The notes under the pieces were generated by a model. It had not been told where the DNA came from. It saw only the letters and a list, made by a program, of their open reading frames with translations, and did no database searches. From Larkinella arboricola (GTDB taxonomy: Bacteria > Bacteroidota > Bacteroidia > Cytophagales > Spirosomataceae), in the NCBI RefSeq assembly GCF_003259745.1, contig NZ_QLMC01000003.1:310001-374000 (forward strand): a stretch of 64,000 bases of DNA, written 5' to 3'. How positions within the stretch are numbered: position 1 is the stretch's first letter; each line of letters starts with the position of its first letter. The position numbers and the translations under genes were made by a program. Of this stretch, positions 42,374-51,167 are shown piece by piece.

Positions 42374-45300
42374 TTACAAACCGATTTGCAGACCGAACAG
42401 GTAGGTCGTTGGTTTGGGGTAGTTATGCCAGATCATCCCCTGCGAAAAGGCACTGTTGCTCTCGCCCTGGTTGGTCGGCGTCACTTCAGGATCACCGATG
42501 ATGGGATCTTTTACCAGCAAAAAGAAATTCTGCACGGTGGCGTAGGCCCGCAGCCGATTGAGTTTCAGCTTACTGGTCAGGCTGCCGGGAAAGGTATAAC
42601 CCAACAGCAGGTTGCGGCCCCGCAAGAACGAACCGTCTTTGATCCAGTAACTATCCACATTCAGGACATAGCCCGCCCGGGTTTCCCGGATTTCGGCAAT
42701 CTTCGAGTTCTGATTCTGGGGGGTCCAGGCATTGAGCACCGAGGTGTAGCTGTTGGCGATCGCCTGACGGTCTTCGCTGGTCGAAATATTCAAATCCATC
42801 ACATCGTTGCCAAACATAAACTGCGTCTCAAAAGTCAGATCAAAATTTTTGTAACGGAACGTATTCGTAAACGCTCCCCAGCCTTTGGGACTCCCGTTGC
42901 CAATGATGCTCCGGTCGGCGTCGGTAATGGCCTTGTCGCCATTCACATCCAGGTACTTTATGTCGCCCGGCAGAATCGTCAATCCATTCCGGTAGCTGAC
43001 AAACTTCGCGGCTTCCTCCCGTTCGGCTTCGCTCCAGACGCCCAGCCGGGTCAGGCCCCAGAAGGAACCAACCGGCTCCCCGACGCGAATGACGTTTGTT
43101 GGGTTAGTGAAATTGGGACCGCCCACGTTGAAAATATCCGAGGGCGTTGCCAGCGACAACACCTTGTTGCGGTTGAACGAAATGTTAAATGTTGAGTTCC
43201 ACTGAAAACCGCCCCTATCAATGTTGACCGAGTTCAGCCCCAGTTCAAATCCTTTGTTCTCCATCGAGCCTACGTTCCGCCGGATCAGGGCGTACCCGCT
43301 CGTGCGCGCTACCGGCGCATCCAGCAGCATATCCGTCGTTTTGCGGTAGTAATAATCAGCCTCCAGGTTGAGCCGCCCCTTCAGCAAGCCAATTTCCAGC
43401 CCTACGTCCGCCTGAGCGGTTTTTTCCCACCGCAAATCTGCGTTTGACAACCGGCTGATCCCGGTGCCGGCGGTCCGGCTTTCGCCGATAACCGTAGCGT
43501 AGTTCGAACTCAGCAACGCCAGTGACGTATAGGGTGGAATCTCCGAGTTTCCAGTCAACCCGTAGCTGGTCCGGAATTTCAGGTTCGAGATCACGGGGTT
43601 GTTCTTCAGGAAATCCTCTTCGGAAACCCGCCAGGCCAAAGCCGCCGAGGGAAAGAAGGCAAACTTGTGGTTTTCCCCGAACTTCGACGACCCATCAGCC
43701 CGGCCCGTTACCGTCAGCAGGTATTTTTCCATCAGGTTGTAGTTGAGCCGCCCGAAGTAAGAATTGAACGAAAACCGCGAAGCCCCCGATGCTACCTGCG
43801 GGTTGGTAGCGCCCGCTCCCAGGTTGTTAAAGCCGAAATAGTCGGTGGCAAAGTTGCTCACACTAGCATTGACCGTGAAGATGTTGGTTTCCTGCCAGGA
43901 AACGCCTAACAGAGCGTTGAGAGCGTGTTTCTCGTTGATCGTTTTGTTGTACGTCAGGTAGTTCTCCAGCGACCAGAACGTTTCTTTCCGATTGCTCGAC
44001 GACGCATTGCCGTTCCCCCCGATGTTCAGCGTCCGGGTTACCGAATAATTATTTTCCTGGGTCTGAACGTTGGTTCCCAGCACGGTGCGCATCTCAAGTC
44101 CTTTCGCGAGGGAGATGGTTGAGTAGAGGCTGCCGAGGGTCGTTTGCGTGTTCAGAATGTATTTGGTGCCCATCAGGCGGTGGTATGAACTCATCGTTCC
44201 TTCGGCATAAGGATAATCGCGGTTGTTGGCGTAGGTGCCGTCTTCGTACTGCACCGGCAAAAACGGAAAGTCCTCCACAATCTGACGCGCTACGGCATCG
44301 TTGATGTCCACCAGGTTTTCCGACTGGTTGTTGTAGCTGAGCGTTCCGCCCACTTTCAGCCAGGGTTTCACCTGATCGTCGATGGTAAACCGCCCCGAAT
44401 ACCGTTTCATATAGGAGGTTTTGATCAACCCCTGATCATCACGATAACCAAGCGAAATGGAATACTGGGTGCGGTCGTTGCCCCCGCTGAAGCCCAGCTG
44501 ATGGTTCTGCGAGAGCTTGTTCTGGGTCGTTTCTTTCATCCAGTTTGTATCGTATTGGGGGCTGCCGTCCGGATTCCAGACCCGCGGATCGGTCCGGCGG
44601 AGTTTGGGATTCAGATACGCCCATTTGCCTGCGGCCCAGCCATCCGGATCGTATTTGGCCATGTTGGCCCAGGCCAGGTCTTCAACGGCCATGTATTCCC
44701 GGGCGTTCAGAACTTTGGGAGGGTTCGGGCCAATGGTGTTCACACTGAAATCCACATTGTAGCTGATCTGCCCTTCACCAGACCGGCCTTTTTTGGTGGT
44801 CACCAGAATAACCCCGTTGGCTCCCCGAGCACCATAAATAGCCGTCGAGGAAGCATCTTTCAGGACCTCCACGGAAACAATGTCGTTGGGATTGATGTAG
44901 TCGATCGCCGACGAAAACTGGTTTTGGGTGCCCTGGGGCAGCATCACCCCGTCAACGACGTAGAGGGGATTATTCGAGGAGTTGATGGAGCTAAACCCCC
45001 GCACGCGAATGGTGCTCCGTCCACCGGGTCGGCCCGAATTGGTGTTGACCTGAACACCGGGCATCCGTCCGGACAGCGCCTGTTGTAACGATGCCGTTGG
45101 GCGCTCCTTCAATTCGGCTTCCCGTACGGTACCAACCGCCCCGGTTAAGTCGCTTTTCTTCGCCGTTCCATACCCAATGACCACAATCTCTTCCAGAACT
45201 TTATCGTCGGGCTGTAGCATGACATTGACGGTTGCCGATGACCGAACGGTTTTTTCCTGCGATACATACCCGACAAAACTAAAGACAAGCACCGCGCCGG

Positions 45301-45913
45301 CCGAACCTTCCGGCACCGAAAGCGTATAATTCCCGTCGGCATTGGTTACCGTCCCCCGTTGGGTTCCTTTCATGACCACGCTCACGCCCGGAAGTCCTTC
45401 CCCGTTTTCGCCGGTTACTTTTCCAGTTACGGTAAAATCGGCGATCGTCACTGCCGGAATGTTCGGGAGCACGCTCAGCGCACGGTCGGCCATCAGTTCT
45501 TTCGACGAAATCGGCCCATTGAACGTCGATGGGTTCGATCTCGGCGGTTCATTTTTTTTATCCGGACTTTTAATGATGTAATACGCCTGATTGCCAATTT
45601 TCCGGAACACCAGCCCATACGGTTTTAGCAATTTTTCCAGCTGTTTTTCCAGCTTTCCGGAACGAAGCTGCCAGTTTGCCGGAACCGTCACCCCGCCCAC
45701 GGTCGTCTCTTCAAACAGGATACTGACCTGATGCTGCCGGCTGAGTTCCGTTAATACTTCTTTCATTCGATGCCCCGCCGTTGGAGTAGCCTGGGCGCGT
45801 TCTACCGACCGATCATGCTGCCGGGCCAAAGCGATGGATTGCGCCCGGGTTAGCTGGTGACTCAGCATAACCAGCATAATCAGGGTCGTTTTCTGTAAAC
45901 ATGAAATACACAT
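42374..45913 (-). CDS. SusC/RagA TonB-linked outer-membrane channel A with STN signalling domain
   Basis: A 1179-aa receptor. After the signal peptide comes an STN (secretin/TonB short N-terminal) domain at about 45-115 (VLTELSRQHQVSILFEETTV to FRKIGNQAYYIIKS), which signals to FecR-type anti-sigma factors. Next are a carboxypeptidase-like domain (VTGKVTGENGEGLPGVSV), the EIVVIGYGTAKKSDLTGAV segment, the SusC plug signature (LQQALSGRMPGVQVNTNSG, RIRGF-like RVRGFSSI) and a barrel. It forms a pair with the SusD gene and a signalling chain with FecR and the ECF sigma gene upstream (12-nt gap to FecR). Confidence 0.95.
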   Translation of the reverse strand: MCISCLQKTTLIMLVMLSHQLTRAQSIALARQHDRSVERAQATPTAGHRMKEVLTELSRQHQVSILFEETTVGGVTVPANWQLRSGKLEKQLEKLLKPYGLVFRKIGNQAYYIIKSPDKKNEPPRSNPSTFNGPISSKELMADRALSVLPNIPAVTIADFTVTGKVTGENGEGLPGVSVVMKGTQRGTVTNADGNYTLSVPEGSAGAVLVFSFVGYVSQEKTVRSSATVNVMLQPDDKVLEEIVVIGYGTAKKSDLTGAVGTVREAELKERPTASLQQALSGRMPGVQVNTNSGRPGGRSTIRVRGFSSINSSNNPLYVVDGVMLPQGTQNQFSSAIDYINPNDIVSVEVLKDASSTAIYGARGANGVILVTTKKGRSGEGQISYNVDFSVNTIGPNPPKVLNAREYMAVEDLAWANMAKYDPDGWAAGKWAYLNPKLRRTDPRVWNPDGSPQYDTNWMKETTQNKLSQNHQLGFSGGNDRTQYSISLGYRDDQGLIKTSYMKRYSGRFTIDDQVKPWLKVGGTLSYNNQSENLVDINDAVARQIVEDFPFLPVQYEDGTYANNRDYPYAEGTMSSYHRLMGTKYILNTQTTLGSLYSTISLAKGLEMRTVLGTNVQTQENNYSVTRTLNIGGNGNASSSNRKETFWSLENYLTYNKTINEKHALNALLGVSWQETNIFTVNASVSNFATDYFGFNNLGAGATNPQVASGASRFSFNSYFGRLNYNLMEKYLLTVTGRADGSSKFGENHKFAFFPSAALAWRVSEEDFLKNNPVISNLKFRTSYGLTGNSEIPPYTSLALLSSNYATVIGESRTAGTGISRLSNADLRWEKTAQADVGLEIGLLKGRLNLEADYYYRKTTDMLLDAPVARTSGYALIRRNVGSMENKGFELGLNSVNIDRGGFQWNSTFNISFNRNKVLSLATPSDIFNVGGPNFTNPTNVIRVGEPVGSFWGLTRLGVWSEAEREEAAKFVSYRNGLTILPGDIKYLDVNGDKAITDADRSIIGNGSPKGWGAFTNTFRYKNFDLTFETQFMFGNDVMDLNISTSEDRQAIANSYTSVLNAWTPQNQNSKIAEIRETRAGYVLNVDSYWIKDGSFLRGRNLLLGYTFPGSLTSKLKLNRLRAYATVQNFFLLVKDPIIGDPEVTPTNQGESNSAFSQGMIWHNYPKPTTYLFGLQIGL

Positions 45914-45925
45914 TTTCTAGGTTAA

Positions 45926-46933
45926 TTAAGGGTTTAGGTATTTAGAAGGCTGCAATTCAATGTACTGATCTCGTTTAACCACATTCAGGTTAAGTAGCTC
46001 GGATAGAATCAGCAGAAGATCGTCGGCACGCTTTGCCTTATAGTTGCCAGCAATCCGCCGTTGCGCCAGTCGGGTATCCGGAACCGTTACCTTGATGCCA
46101 AACCGTTCGTGAATCTGCTCGGCGATTTCGGCTACCGAGGTGTTATCAAAATAAAACCAGTGATCTTTCCAGGCGACATACGGGCGTGCGGTGGCCGTTC
46201 GGCTCAATTGGTATTTACCCGAATTGGCAATGGTCACCACATTACCGGGGCGCATGTAAAGCTGCTGACCCTGCGGCAGATCGAGCTTCACTTTCCCTTT
46301 GCTGAGAAACACCCGTTTGCCCTTTTTCCGGGAATACACCACAAACTCCGTCCCGAGGACTTCGACCTGTACCCGGTCGGCCGTCTGCACAATAAATCGC
46401 TGGTTGGTTACCGTATGCGTTACCTTAAACTCTCCTTCGCCTTCCAGATAAACCTTCCGCGTATCGCGACCAAAGCCAAAGCGCGGAACACGCAAAACGG
46501 AATTGGCATTGAGGGTCACTTCCGTACCATCCTCCAGCCGGTATTCGCGGGTTTCCCCAAAAGCCGTCTGGTGCGTTTCGTACAGGAGTTGCGCCCGAAA
46601 CAGGTAAGCACCAGCCAGACCGACCAGGACAACTGAAGCGGCAATGCCCCAGCGGGCCCATTTTCTAAAGAAGCCAGCCGATAAATCCGGCTGCATTTTC
46701 GCTGGCCCAACGGATGTTTTTTGATTGTTCAGAATCAGTTGATACCGGGTTAGGGCGGTTTCGGTATCCACCGCTACCTGCGGACGCCGGTTTTCCCATT
46801 CATCCAGATACTGGTAATACTGCTCCCGGCTGGCATCATCGGACAGCCAATCCGCCAGGAGTTTGCGCTGGAAAGCGGTCGCTTTTCCGTCAAAAAAATC
46901 GAACACTATTCTCTTTATCTGTTCGGATTCCAT
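45926..46933 (-). CDS. FecR-family anti-sigma factor
   Basis: A 335-aa protein with a cytoplasmic N-terminal sigma-binding part (FDFFDGKATAFQRKLLADWL), one membrane helix near 95-115 (WGIAASVVLVGLAGAYLF), a periplasmic FecR domain (EYRLEDGTEVTLNANSVLRVP, GEFKVTH) and a C-terminal DUF4974 domain (VAEIAEQIHERFGIKV). It transmits occupancy of the STN-SusC receptor to the sigma factor encoded 55 nt upstream. Confidence 0.93.
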   Translation of the reverse strand: MESEQIKRIVFDFFDGKATAFQRKLLADWLSDDASREQYYQYLDEWENRRPQVAVDTETALTRYQLILNNQKTSVGPAKMQPDLSAGFFRKWARWGIAASVVLVGLAGAYLFRAQLLYETHQTAFGETREYRLEDGTEVTLNANSVLRVPRFGFGRDTRKVYLEGEGEFKVTHTVTNQRFIVQTADRVQVEVLGTEFVVYSRKKGKRVFLSKGKVKLDLPQGQQLYMRPGNVVTIANSGKYQLSRTATARPYVAWKDHWFYFDNTSVAEIAEQIHERFGIKVTVPDTRLAQRRIAGNYKAKRADDLLLILSELLNLNVVKRDQYIELQPSKYLNP

Positions 46934-46988
46934 ACCATATTCGAATTACGCCCGATTCGTCACGGGAAAAACTTGTTTGTGCTATACC

Positions 46989-47660
46989 TCAGAATGGGCA
47001 GATAATTATTCCCACAAGCAGACTAAGAAGCCGGTGCCGTTTCAATTCCTGCCGCAGGTGGCTGAGGGCCCTGATCATCAGTTTTTCGACGGCACTCCCG
47101 CTGATCTGCATTTCCTGAGCGATTTCCGGATACTTTTTACCGTCAACCCGACTCAGCAGAAAAGCCCGTTTGCACTGGGGTGACAACCCCTGAATGGCAT
47201 CTTCAATTTTCTGGTGGAGTTCGCTGAAATGCAGAATTTCGTCGGGTTGCTGCGCGGCCGATGCGCCCTGCGTAGTGAGGGTCTCCAGCGGATCGGCGGG
47301 GTGAAGTTCCCAGCGGAGGTAGTTGTAAGCCCGGTTCCGAACCGTTTGGTAGAGGTAGGCCCGATACGAGGTGGTAATCCGTTCAAAAATCCGATCCTGC
47401 CAGAAAACCGTATAGACTTCGGCCACCAGGTCTTCGGCAACGTCTTTGGAATACACGAATCGCACGGCGTGGTTTACCAGATTGGCATAATACCGCCGAA
47501 ACAGCAGCTCACACCCGCGTTTTGGATCCTGCGCAAAAAGCTCCCGGAAAATCAATTCGTCATCCGTCACTTTTCCCTGAGGGGTAGCAAAACGGTTTAC
47601 CGCAGAACGCAGCAAATCATCTTCCTTACTTTCGCTATTACTGAGGGGTACCTGTTGCAT
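46989..47660 (-). CDS. ECF RNA polymerase sigma factor (FecI-like, Bacteroidota type)
   Basis: A 223-aa sigma-70 factor. Region 2 is at about 55-120 (LFRRYYANLVNHAVRFVYSKDVAEDLVAEVYTVFW, shown in part) and region 4 at about 155-205 (LSPQCKRAFLLSRVDG, YPEIAQEMQISGSAVEKLM). The adjacent FecR gene shows it is controlled by cell-surface signalling. It probably transcribes the SusC/SusD genes and possibly the DUF1553/DUF1501 pair behind them. Confidence 0.93.
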   Translation of the reverse strand: MQQVPLSNSESKEDDLLRSAVNRFATPQGKVTDDELIFRELFAQDPKRGCELLFRRYYANLVNHAVRFVYSKDVAEDLVAEVYTVFWQDRIFERITTSYRAYLYQTVRNRAYNYLRWELHPADPLETLTTQGASAAQQPDEILHFSELHQKIEDAIQGLSPQCKRAFLLSRVDGKKYPEIAQEMQISGSAVEKLMIRALSHLRQELKRHRLLSLLVGIIICPF

Positions 47661-47726
47661 GCAAAACGACGGCCTGACTGGTGGTATTTAACACAGACAA
47701 GTTTGTACTTTATCACCTCACATCAG

Positions 47727-47744
47727 TAAAAAAATATTTTTTCA
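47727..47744. repeat. AT-only palindrome between divergent genes
   Basis: A run of seven A, then TA, then six T forms a self-complementary AAAAAATATTTTTT core (47729-47742). It lies between the sigma gene and the CdiI-like gene and could serve as a flexible shared promoter segment. Confidence 0.4.
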
Positions 47745-47816
47745 CCGCAACAGGTCCGCGGAAGGGCTTGTATATTCGTTTCTGAAAGCATAAAAAGGCC
47801 TTTCGCTGGATAACCT

Positions 47817-48209
47817 ATGGAGAGAAACTGGCAGGAGCAAACGCTTGAAATACTGGAAGATCAATATTGGGAAGAACCCCTGCTGGCCGACAGCCGACAC
47901 CAGAAAATTCATGCCCTCCGGCAGACACCCCTGAATCAGTTCAGTACGGAAGACATCCGGATGATGATTGGCCACGGTATGTCGCTGCCCCACCTGATTC
48001 CGCTGGCCATCGAACGGCTAAATAAAAACCTGTTTGCCGAAGGAGATTACTACCCCGGCGACCTTTTACAGAGTGTGCTGAACGTTGATCTAAGTTTTTG
48101 GTTGACAAATCGATCACTTTGGCAGTATATTCACCAACTTATTATAAAGAATTCGTTTGAACTGGAAGACCGGGGTATCAATCCCGAACGATTTCTCGAA
48201 TTGTCATGA
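47817..48209 (+). CDS. CdiI-like immunity protein (contact-dependent inhibition immunity family)
   Basis: A 130-aa cytoplasmic protein. The pattern LEILEDQYWEEPLLA, then RQTPLNQFSTEDIRMMIGHGMSLPHLIPLAIERL and DYYPGDLLQSVLNVDLSFW, fits the family of contact-dependent growth inhibition immunity proteins: the ...ED+R..I.....L..L+PLA...L......YPGDLL core. No CdiA, toxin or polymorphic-toxin gene is in the window, so it is an orphan immunity gene or has another role. It is divergent from the ECF sigma gene. Confidence 0.72.
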   Translation: MERNWQEQTLEILEDQYWEEPLLADSRHQKIHALRQTPLNQFSTEDIRMMIGHGMSLPHLIPLAIERLNKNLFAEGDYYPGDLLQSVLNVDLSFWLTNRSLWQYIHQLIIKNSFELEDRGINPERFLELS

Positions 48210-48284
48210 CTACTATATCTACGGATTTCGGCCTGTAGATACGATACTGTAAACCACTATTCCAAAACCTTTGTAATTAACCTT

Positions 48285-49352
48285 ATGGCTTCTCAATCTG
48301 TAAACCGACGTACCTTCCTCAACCAGGCCGCAGCCGCAACCGCCGTCGGATTGACCATTCCAAATATTAACTTCGGAGCACTACCCAAAGCCGATGAGGT
48401 GGTAATTGGGCACGGTTCGCACCGTTACCGCGTGGTGCCCAACTGGGGGGTGCTGGATGCGGGTAAAAACCCCGTCAACGATTGCCACGAAATGGTGGAA
48501 GACGCCAAAGGACGACTGATTCTGCTGACCAACGAGACCAAAAACAACATTATTATTTACGATAAATCGGGTAAACTGGTCGAAACCTGGGGCAACAGTT
48601 ATCCGGGCGGCCACGGTTTGACGTTGTCCAATGAAGGCGGGGAGCAATTTCTTTTTATCTGCGATAACAACCGGCATCAGGTCATCAAAACCGACCTGAA
48701 AGGCAAAGAATTGCTGAAAATCGACTATCCCAAAGAAACCGGCAAATACGCTTACCCCACGCAGTTCATCCCGACCGAAACCGCCATCAACCCCGCAAAC
48801 GGGGATATTTACGTGGCCGATGGGTACGGTTTAAACTACATCATACAGTACGACAGCAAAGGGAAATACATCCGGCACTGGGGCGGTAAAGGCGCTGAAA
48901 ACGGCCAGTTCGACTGCTGCCACGGTATTCTGGTCGATACCCGCAACAAAACCAACCCAACGTTGCTCATTACCGACCGGCGGCACAACTGCCTGAAACG
49001 GTTTACGCTCGACGGTAAGTACATGTCTACCATCGCCTTACCTGGCTCCTACATCTGCCGCCCGGTGCTGCACGGTGACATGATTTACGGCGCGGTGTTC
49101 CGCAGCACGTCCGACTCCTATCCGAATTCGGGTTACATCCAGATTCTGGACAAAAACGACAAAGTGGTTTCGACGCCAGGCGGCACGGCTCCGGTTTACA
49201 AAGACGGCAAACTCGAAGAGCAACGGAAAGACATGACCAGCACGGCTTTCATGCACCCGCACGATGTGCTGGTCGATGGCGACGAGAACGTTTATGTGCC
49301 GCAGTGGGCCTCTCAGAAAACCTACCCGGTTAAATTACAACGCGTTAGTTAA
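48285..49352 (+). CDS. Tat-exported NHL-type beta-propeller protein
   Basis: A 355-aa protein with a twin-arginine leader (NRRTFLNQAAAATAVGLTIP). The body has NHL-like blades: DCHEMVEDAKGRLILLTN, GNSYPGGHGLTLSNEGG, NGDIYVADGYGLNYI, WGGKGAENGQFDCCHGILVD, FMHPHDVLVDGDENVYVPQW. The His-rich blade ends (GGHGL, CCHGI, HPHDV) resemble peptidyl-alpha-hydroxyglycine lyase-type or 6-bladed propellers, but no catalytic assignment is possible. It lies beside the DUF2231/DUF1553/DUF1501 genes, as such propellers do in Planctomycetes. Confidence 0.78.
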   Translation: MASQSVNRRTFLNQAAAATAVGLTIPNINFGALPKADEVVIGHGSHRYRVVPNWGVLDAGKNPVNDCHEMVEDAKGRLILLTNETKNNIIIYDKSGKLVETWGNSYPGGHGLTLSNEGGEQFLFICDNNRHQVIKTDLKGKELLKIDYPKETGKYAYPTQFIPTETAINPANGDIYVADGYGLNYIIQYDSKGKYIRHWGGKGAENGQFDCCHGILVDTRNKTNPTLLITDRRHNCLKRFTLDGKYMSTIALPGSYICRPVLHGDMIYGAVFRSTSDSYPNSGYIQILDKNDKVVSTPGGTAPVYKDGKLEEQRKDMTSTAFMHPHDVLVDGDENVYVPQWASQKTYPVKLQRVS

Positions 49353-49417
49353 TAAAACTGGCAGGTTACTTACTGCTTTTTAGCTTAACTGGCTTCGTCT
49401 TTCGCCATAAAACCGTC

Positions 49418-49449
49418 AGGCCGGACCGATAGTGAATCGGGTCCGGCCT
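49418..49449. repeat. Strong intergenic hairpin
   Basis: AGGCCGGACCGAT (49418-49430) pairs with ATCGG plus GTCCGGCCT (49436-49449) with one bulged base and a 5-nt loop. No T tract follows on either strand, so it may be an RNA stability or processing element rather than a terminator. Confidence 0.65.
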
Positions 49450-49529
49450 ACTGCGGTATGTGCAGAAAGTTGGGCGCAACAGACGGCCCAGAATTTGAAA
49501 TTGATCCTACTCCCGACCCCATCGATTCA

Positions 49530-51053
49530 ATGCTTAGTTTCATTCTCCTGCAGGCTACCTCTCCCCAACCTTCCGAATGGGCACTGTTTCTCGGACGGTT
49601 TCACCCGCTGATCGTCCACCTGCCCATCGGTTTTCTGCTGATTGCCGGTTTGCTGGAACTGGACCGGGTGACACGTCGGCAACGTGTTAGCTCTCATACT
49701 ATTACACTTATTTTGTTCTGGTCGGCAGTCAGCGCGACGATGGCGTGTATTTTCGGTTACCTGCTTTCGCTGGGTGGTGGCTATGACGAACAAACGCTCA
49801 ACTACCATATGTGGGAAGGCATCGGCGTGGCGGTTTTCGCCTGGATTGCCTGGGCGGTCAAACACGAACGCATTGGCCCCCGGATCCGGCTGGGTCAGTT
49901 GCTTTATTTCCCGGCTTTAGGATTAGGCATCTTGCTGCTGCTGGCGGCCGGTCACGAAGGCGGTTCACTCACCCACGGCTCTGATTTTCTGACCCAATAC
50001 ACCCCCGAACCGTTGCGCTCGCTGGCCGGTATTCCGCCCCGGGAGCAAACCGTTGAAGACATTCCGGCCATCACCGACGTCAATCAGGCGATGGTATACC
50101 AGCAAATTGTCCATCCGATTCTGAAAACCCGTTGCGTACAATGCCATAATCCCGAAAAATCGAAGGCCGATCTGCGGCTGGATAACCCCGAAATGATTAA
50201 AAAGGGCAGCGAAGATGGCCCTGTTGTGGTGGCCGGAAAGGCCGACCAAAGCCGTCTGATGAAGGTCTGCCTGCTGCCGGAAGAAGACGATGATCACATG
50301 CCGCCCAAAGGCAAACCGCAATTAACCGAAAATCAGATTATGCTGCTGACGTGGTGGATCAATCAGGGGGCTCCGTTCGACAAGAGGGTAGCCGAACTCA
50401 AGGTGACGGATGATGTAAAACCGGCTCTGGCGTCGCTGGGATCGGGTGCGGCAACCGGCAGCCAGCAGGTAGCCAGCGGTCCGGCCCCCGAATCGCCGGT
50501 TCTGACTATGAAGCTTCCGGCGGCTGATCCGAAAGCCGTTGAGGAGCTGCGAAAAACCGGTTTGCTGATCCTACCGCTGTCGAAAGAACAGAACCAACTG
50601 GAAGTCAGCGCCGTCAACGCCCGCACGTTCAGCGACGCCCAGGCTGCGGCTTTACCGAAATTAAGCCAGCAGATTGTTTGGCTCAAACTGGGCGACACCG
50701 AGGTTTCCGACGCCACGCTGGCGCAGGTAGCCCAGCTAAAAAACCTGCAAAAGCTGCATCTGGAGCAAACCAAGGTAACCGACGCGGGCCTGAAAAACCT
50801 CAAAAATCTGCCGTATCTGGAATACCTGAATCTCTATGGCACGGCGGTAACCGACGCGGGTTTAAAGGAACTGGCTGGAATAAAAAACTTAAAGACCGTT
50901 TACCTCTGGCAAACGAAGGTAACCGACGCTGGCGTGGCTGAACTGAAGAAAGCAATGCCGAATCTGGAAATCAACATGGGGTTGGGCGAAAGCTCAATTG
51001 CCCAGTTTATGAAAGCCGATTCGTCGGCCCCTGAACCCGATAAAGCCAAATAA
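49530..51053 (+). CDS. DUF2231 membrane domain fused to c-type cytochrome and leucine-rich repeats
   Basis: A 507-aa protein. The N-terminal DUF2231 region (1-150) has four to five helices with HPLIVHLPIGFLL and GHEGGSLTHG. A planctomycete-type cytochrome domain follows with CVQCH at 202-206 and the distal MPPKGKP motif. After an Ala/Pro-rich linker, residues 395-490 contain LRRs: LKLGDTEVSDATLAQVAQL, LHLEQTKVTDAGLKNL, LNLYGTAVTDAGLKEL, VYLWQTKVTDAGVAEL. I use the ATG at 49530; the frame from 49458 adds 24 unrelated residues. It probably passes electrons to or anchors partners of the DUF1553 protein encoded next (114-nt gap). Confidence 0.85.
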   Translation: MLSFILLQATSPQPSEWALFLGRFHPLIVHLPIGFLLIAGLLELDRVTRRQRVSSHTITLILFWSAVSATMACIFGYLLSLGGGYDEQTLNYHMWEGIGVAVFAWIAWAVKHERIGPRIRLGQLLYFPALGLGILLLLAAGHEGGSLTHGSDFLTQYTPEPLRSLAGIPPREQTVEDIPAITDVNQAMVYQQIVHPILKTRCVQCHNPEKSKADLRLDNPEMIKKGSEDGPVVVAGKADQSRLMKVCLLPEEDDDHMPPKGKPQLTENQIMLLTWWINQGAPFDKRVAELKVTDDVKPALASLGSGAATGSQQVASGPAPESPVLTMKLPAADPKAVEELRKTGLLILPLSKEQNQLEVSAVNARTFSDAQAAALPKLSQQIVWLKLGDTEVSDATLAQVAQLKNLQKLHLEQTKVTDAGLKNLKNLPYLEYLNLYGTAVTDAGLKELAGIKNLKTVYLWQTKVTDAGVAELKKAMPNLEINMGLGESSIAQFMKADSSAPEPDKAK

Positions 51054-51120
51054 TTGACCGGCAGGTCAAGAAACTATACTTTTTGGCAAGCAAACTGGTT
51101 TATTTCGGAAATATTTTATA

Positions 51121-51128
51121 TAATTTTG
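51121..51128 (+). promoter_or_regulatory. -7 promoter element for the second DUF1553-DUF1501 pair
   Basis: TAATTTTG fits TAnnTTTG, 39 nt before the ATG at 51168. The -33 position has TTT rather than TTG. Confidence 0.4.
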
Positions 51129-51167
51129 TAGATTCTTTGGATTTTTCTTTCAAACAACCTCGCTCGT

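Noticed and set aside
42122-43195. Long plus-strand frame (357 codons) opposite the SusD/SusC genes
   Set aside because: It crosses the boundary between two well-supported minus-strand genes and shows no recognisable motif.
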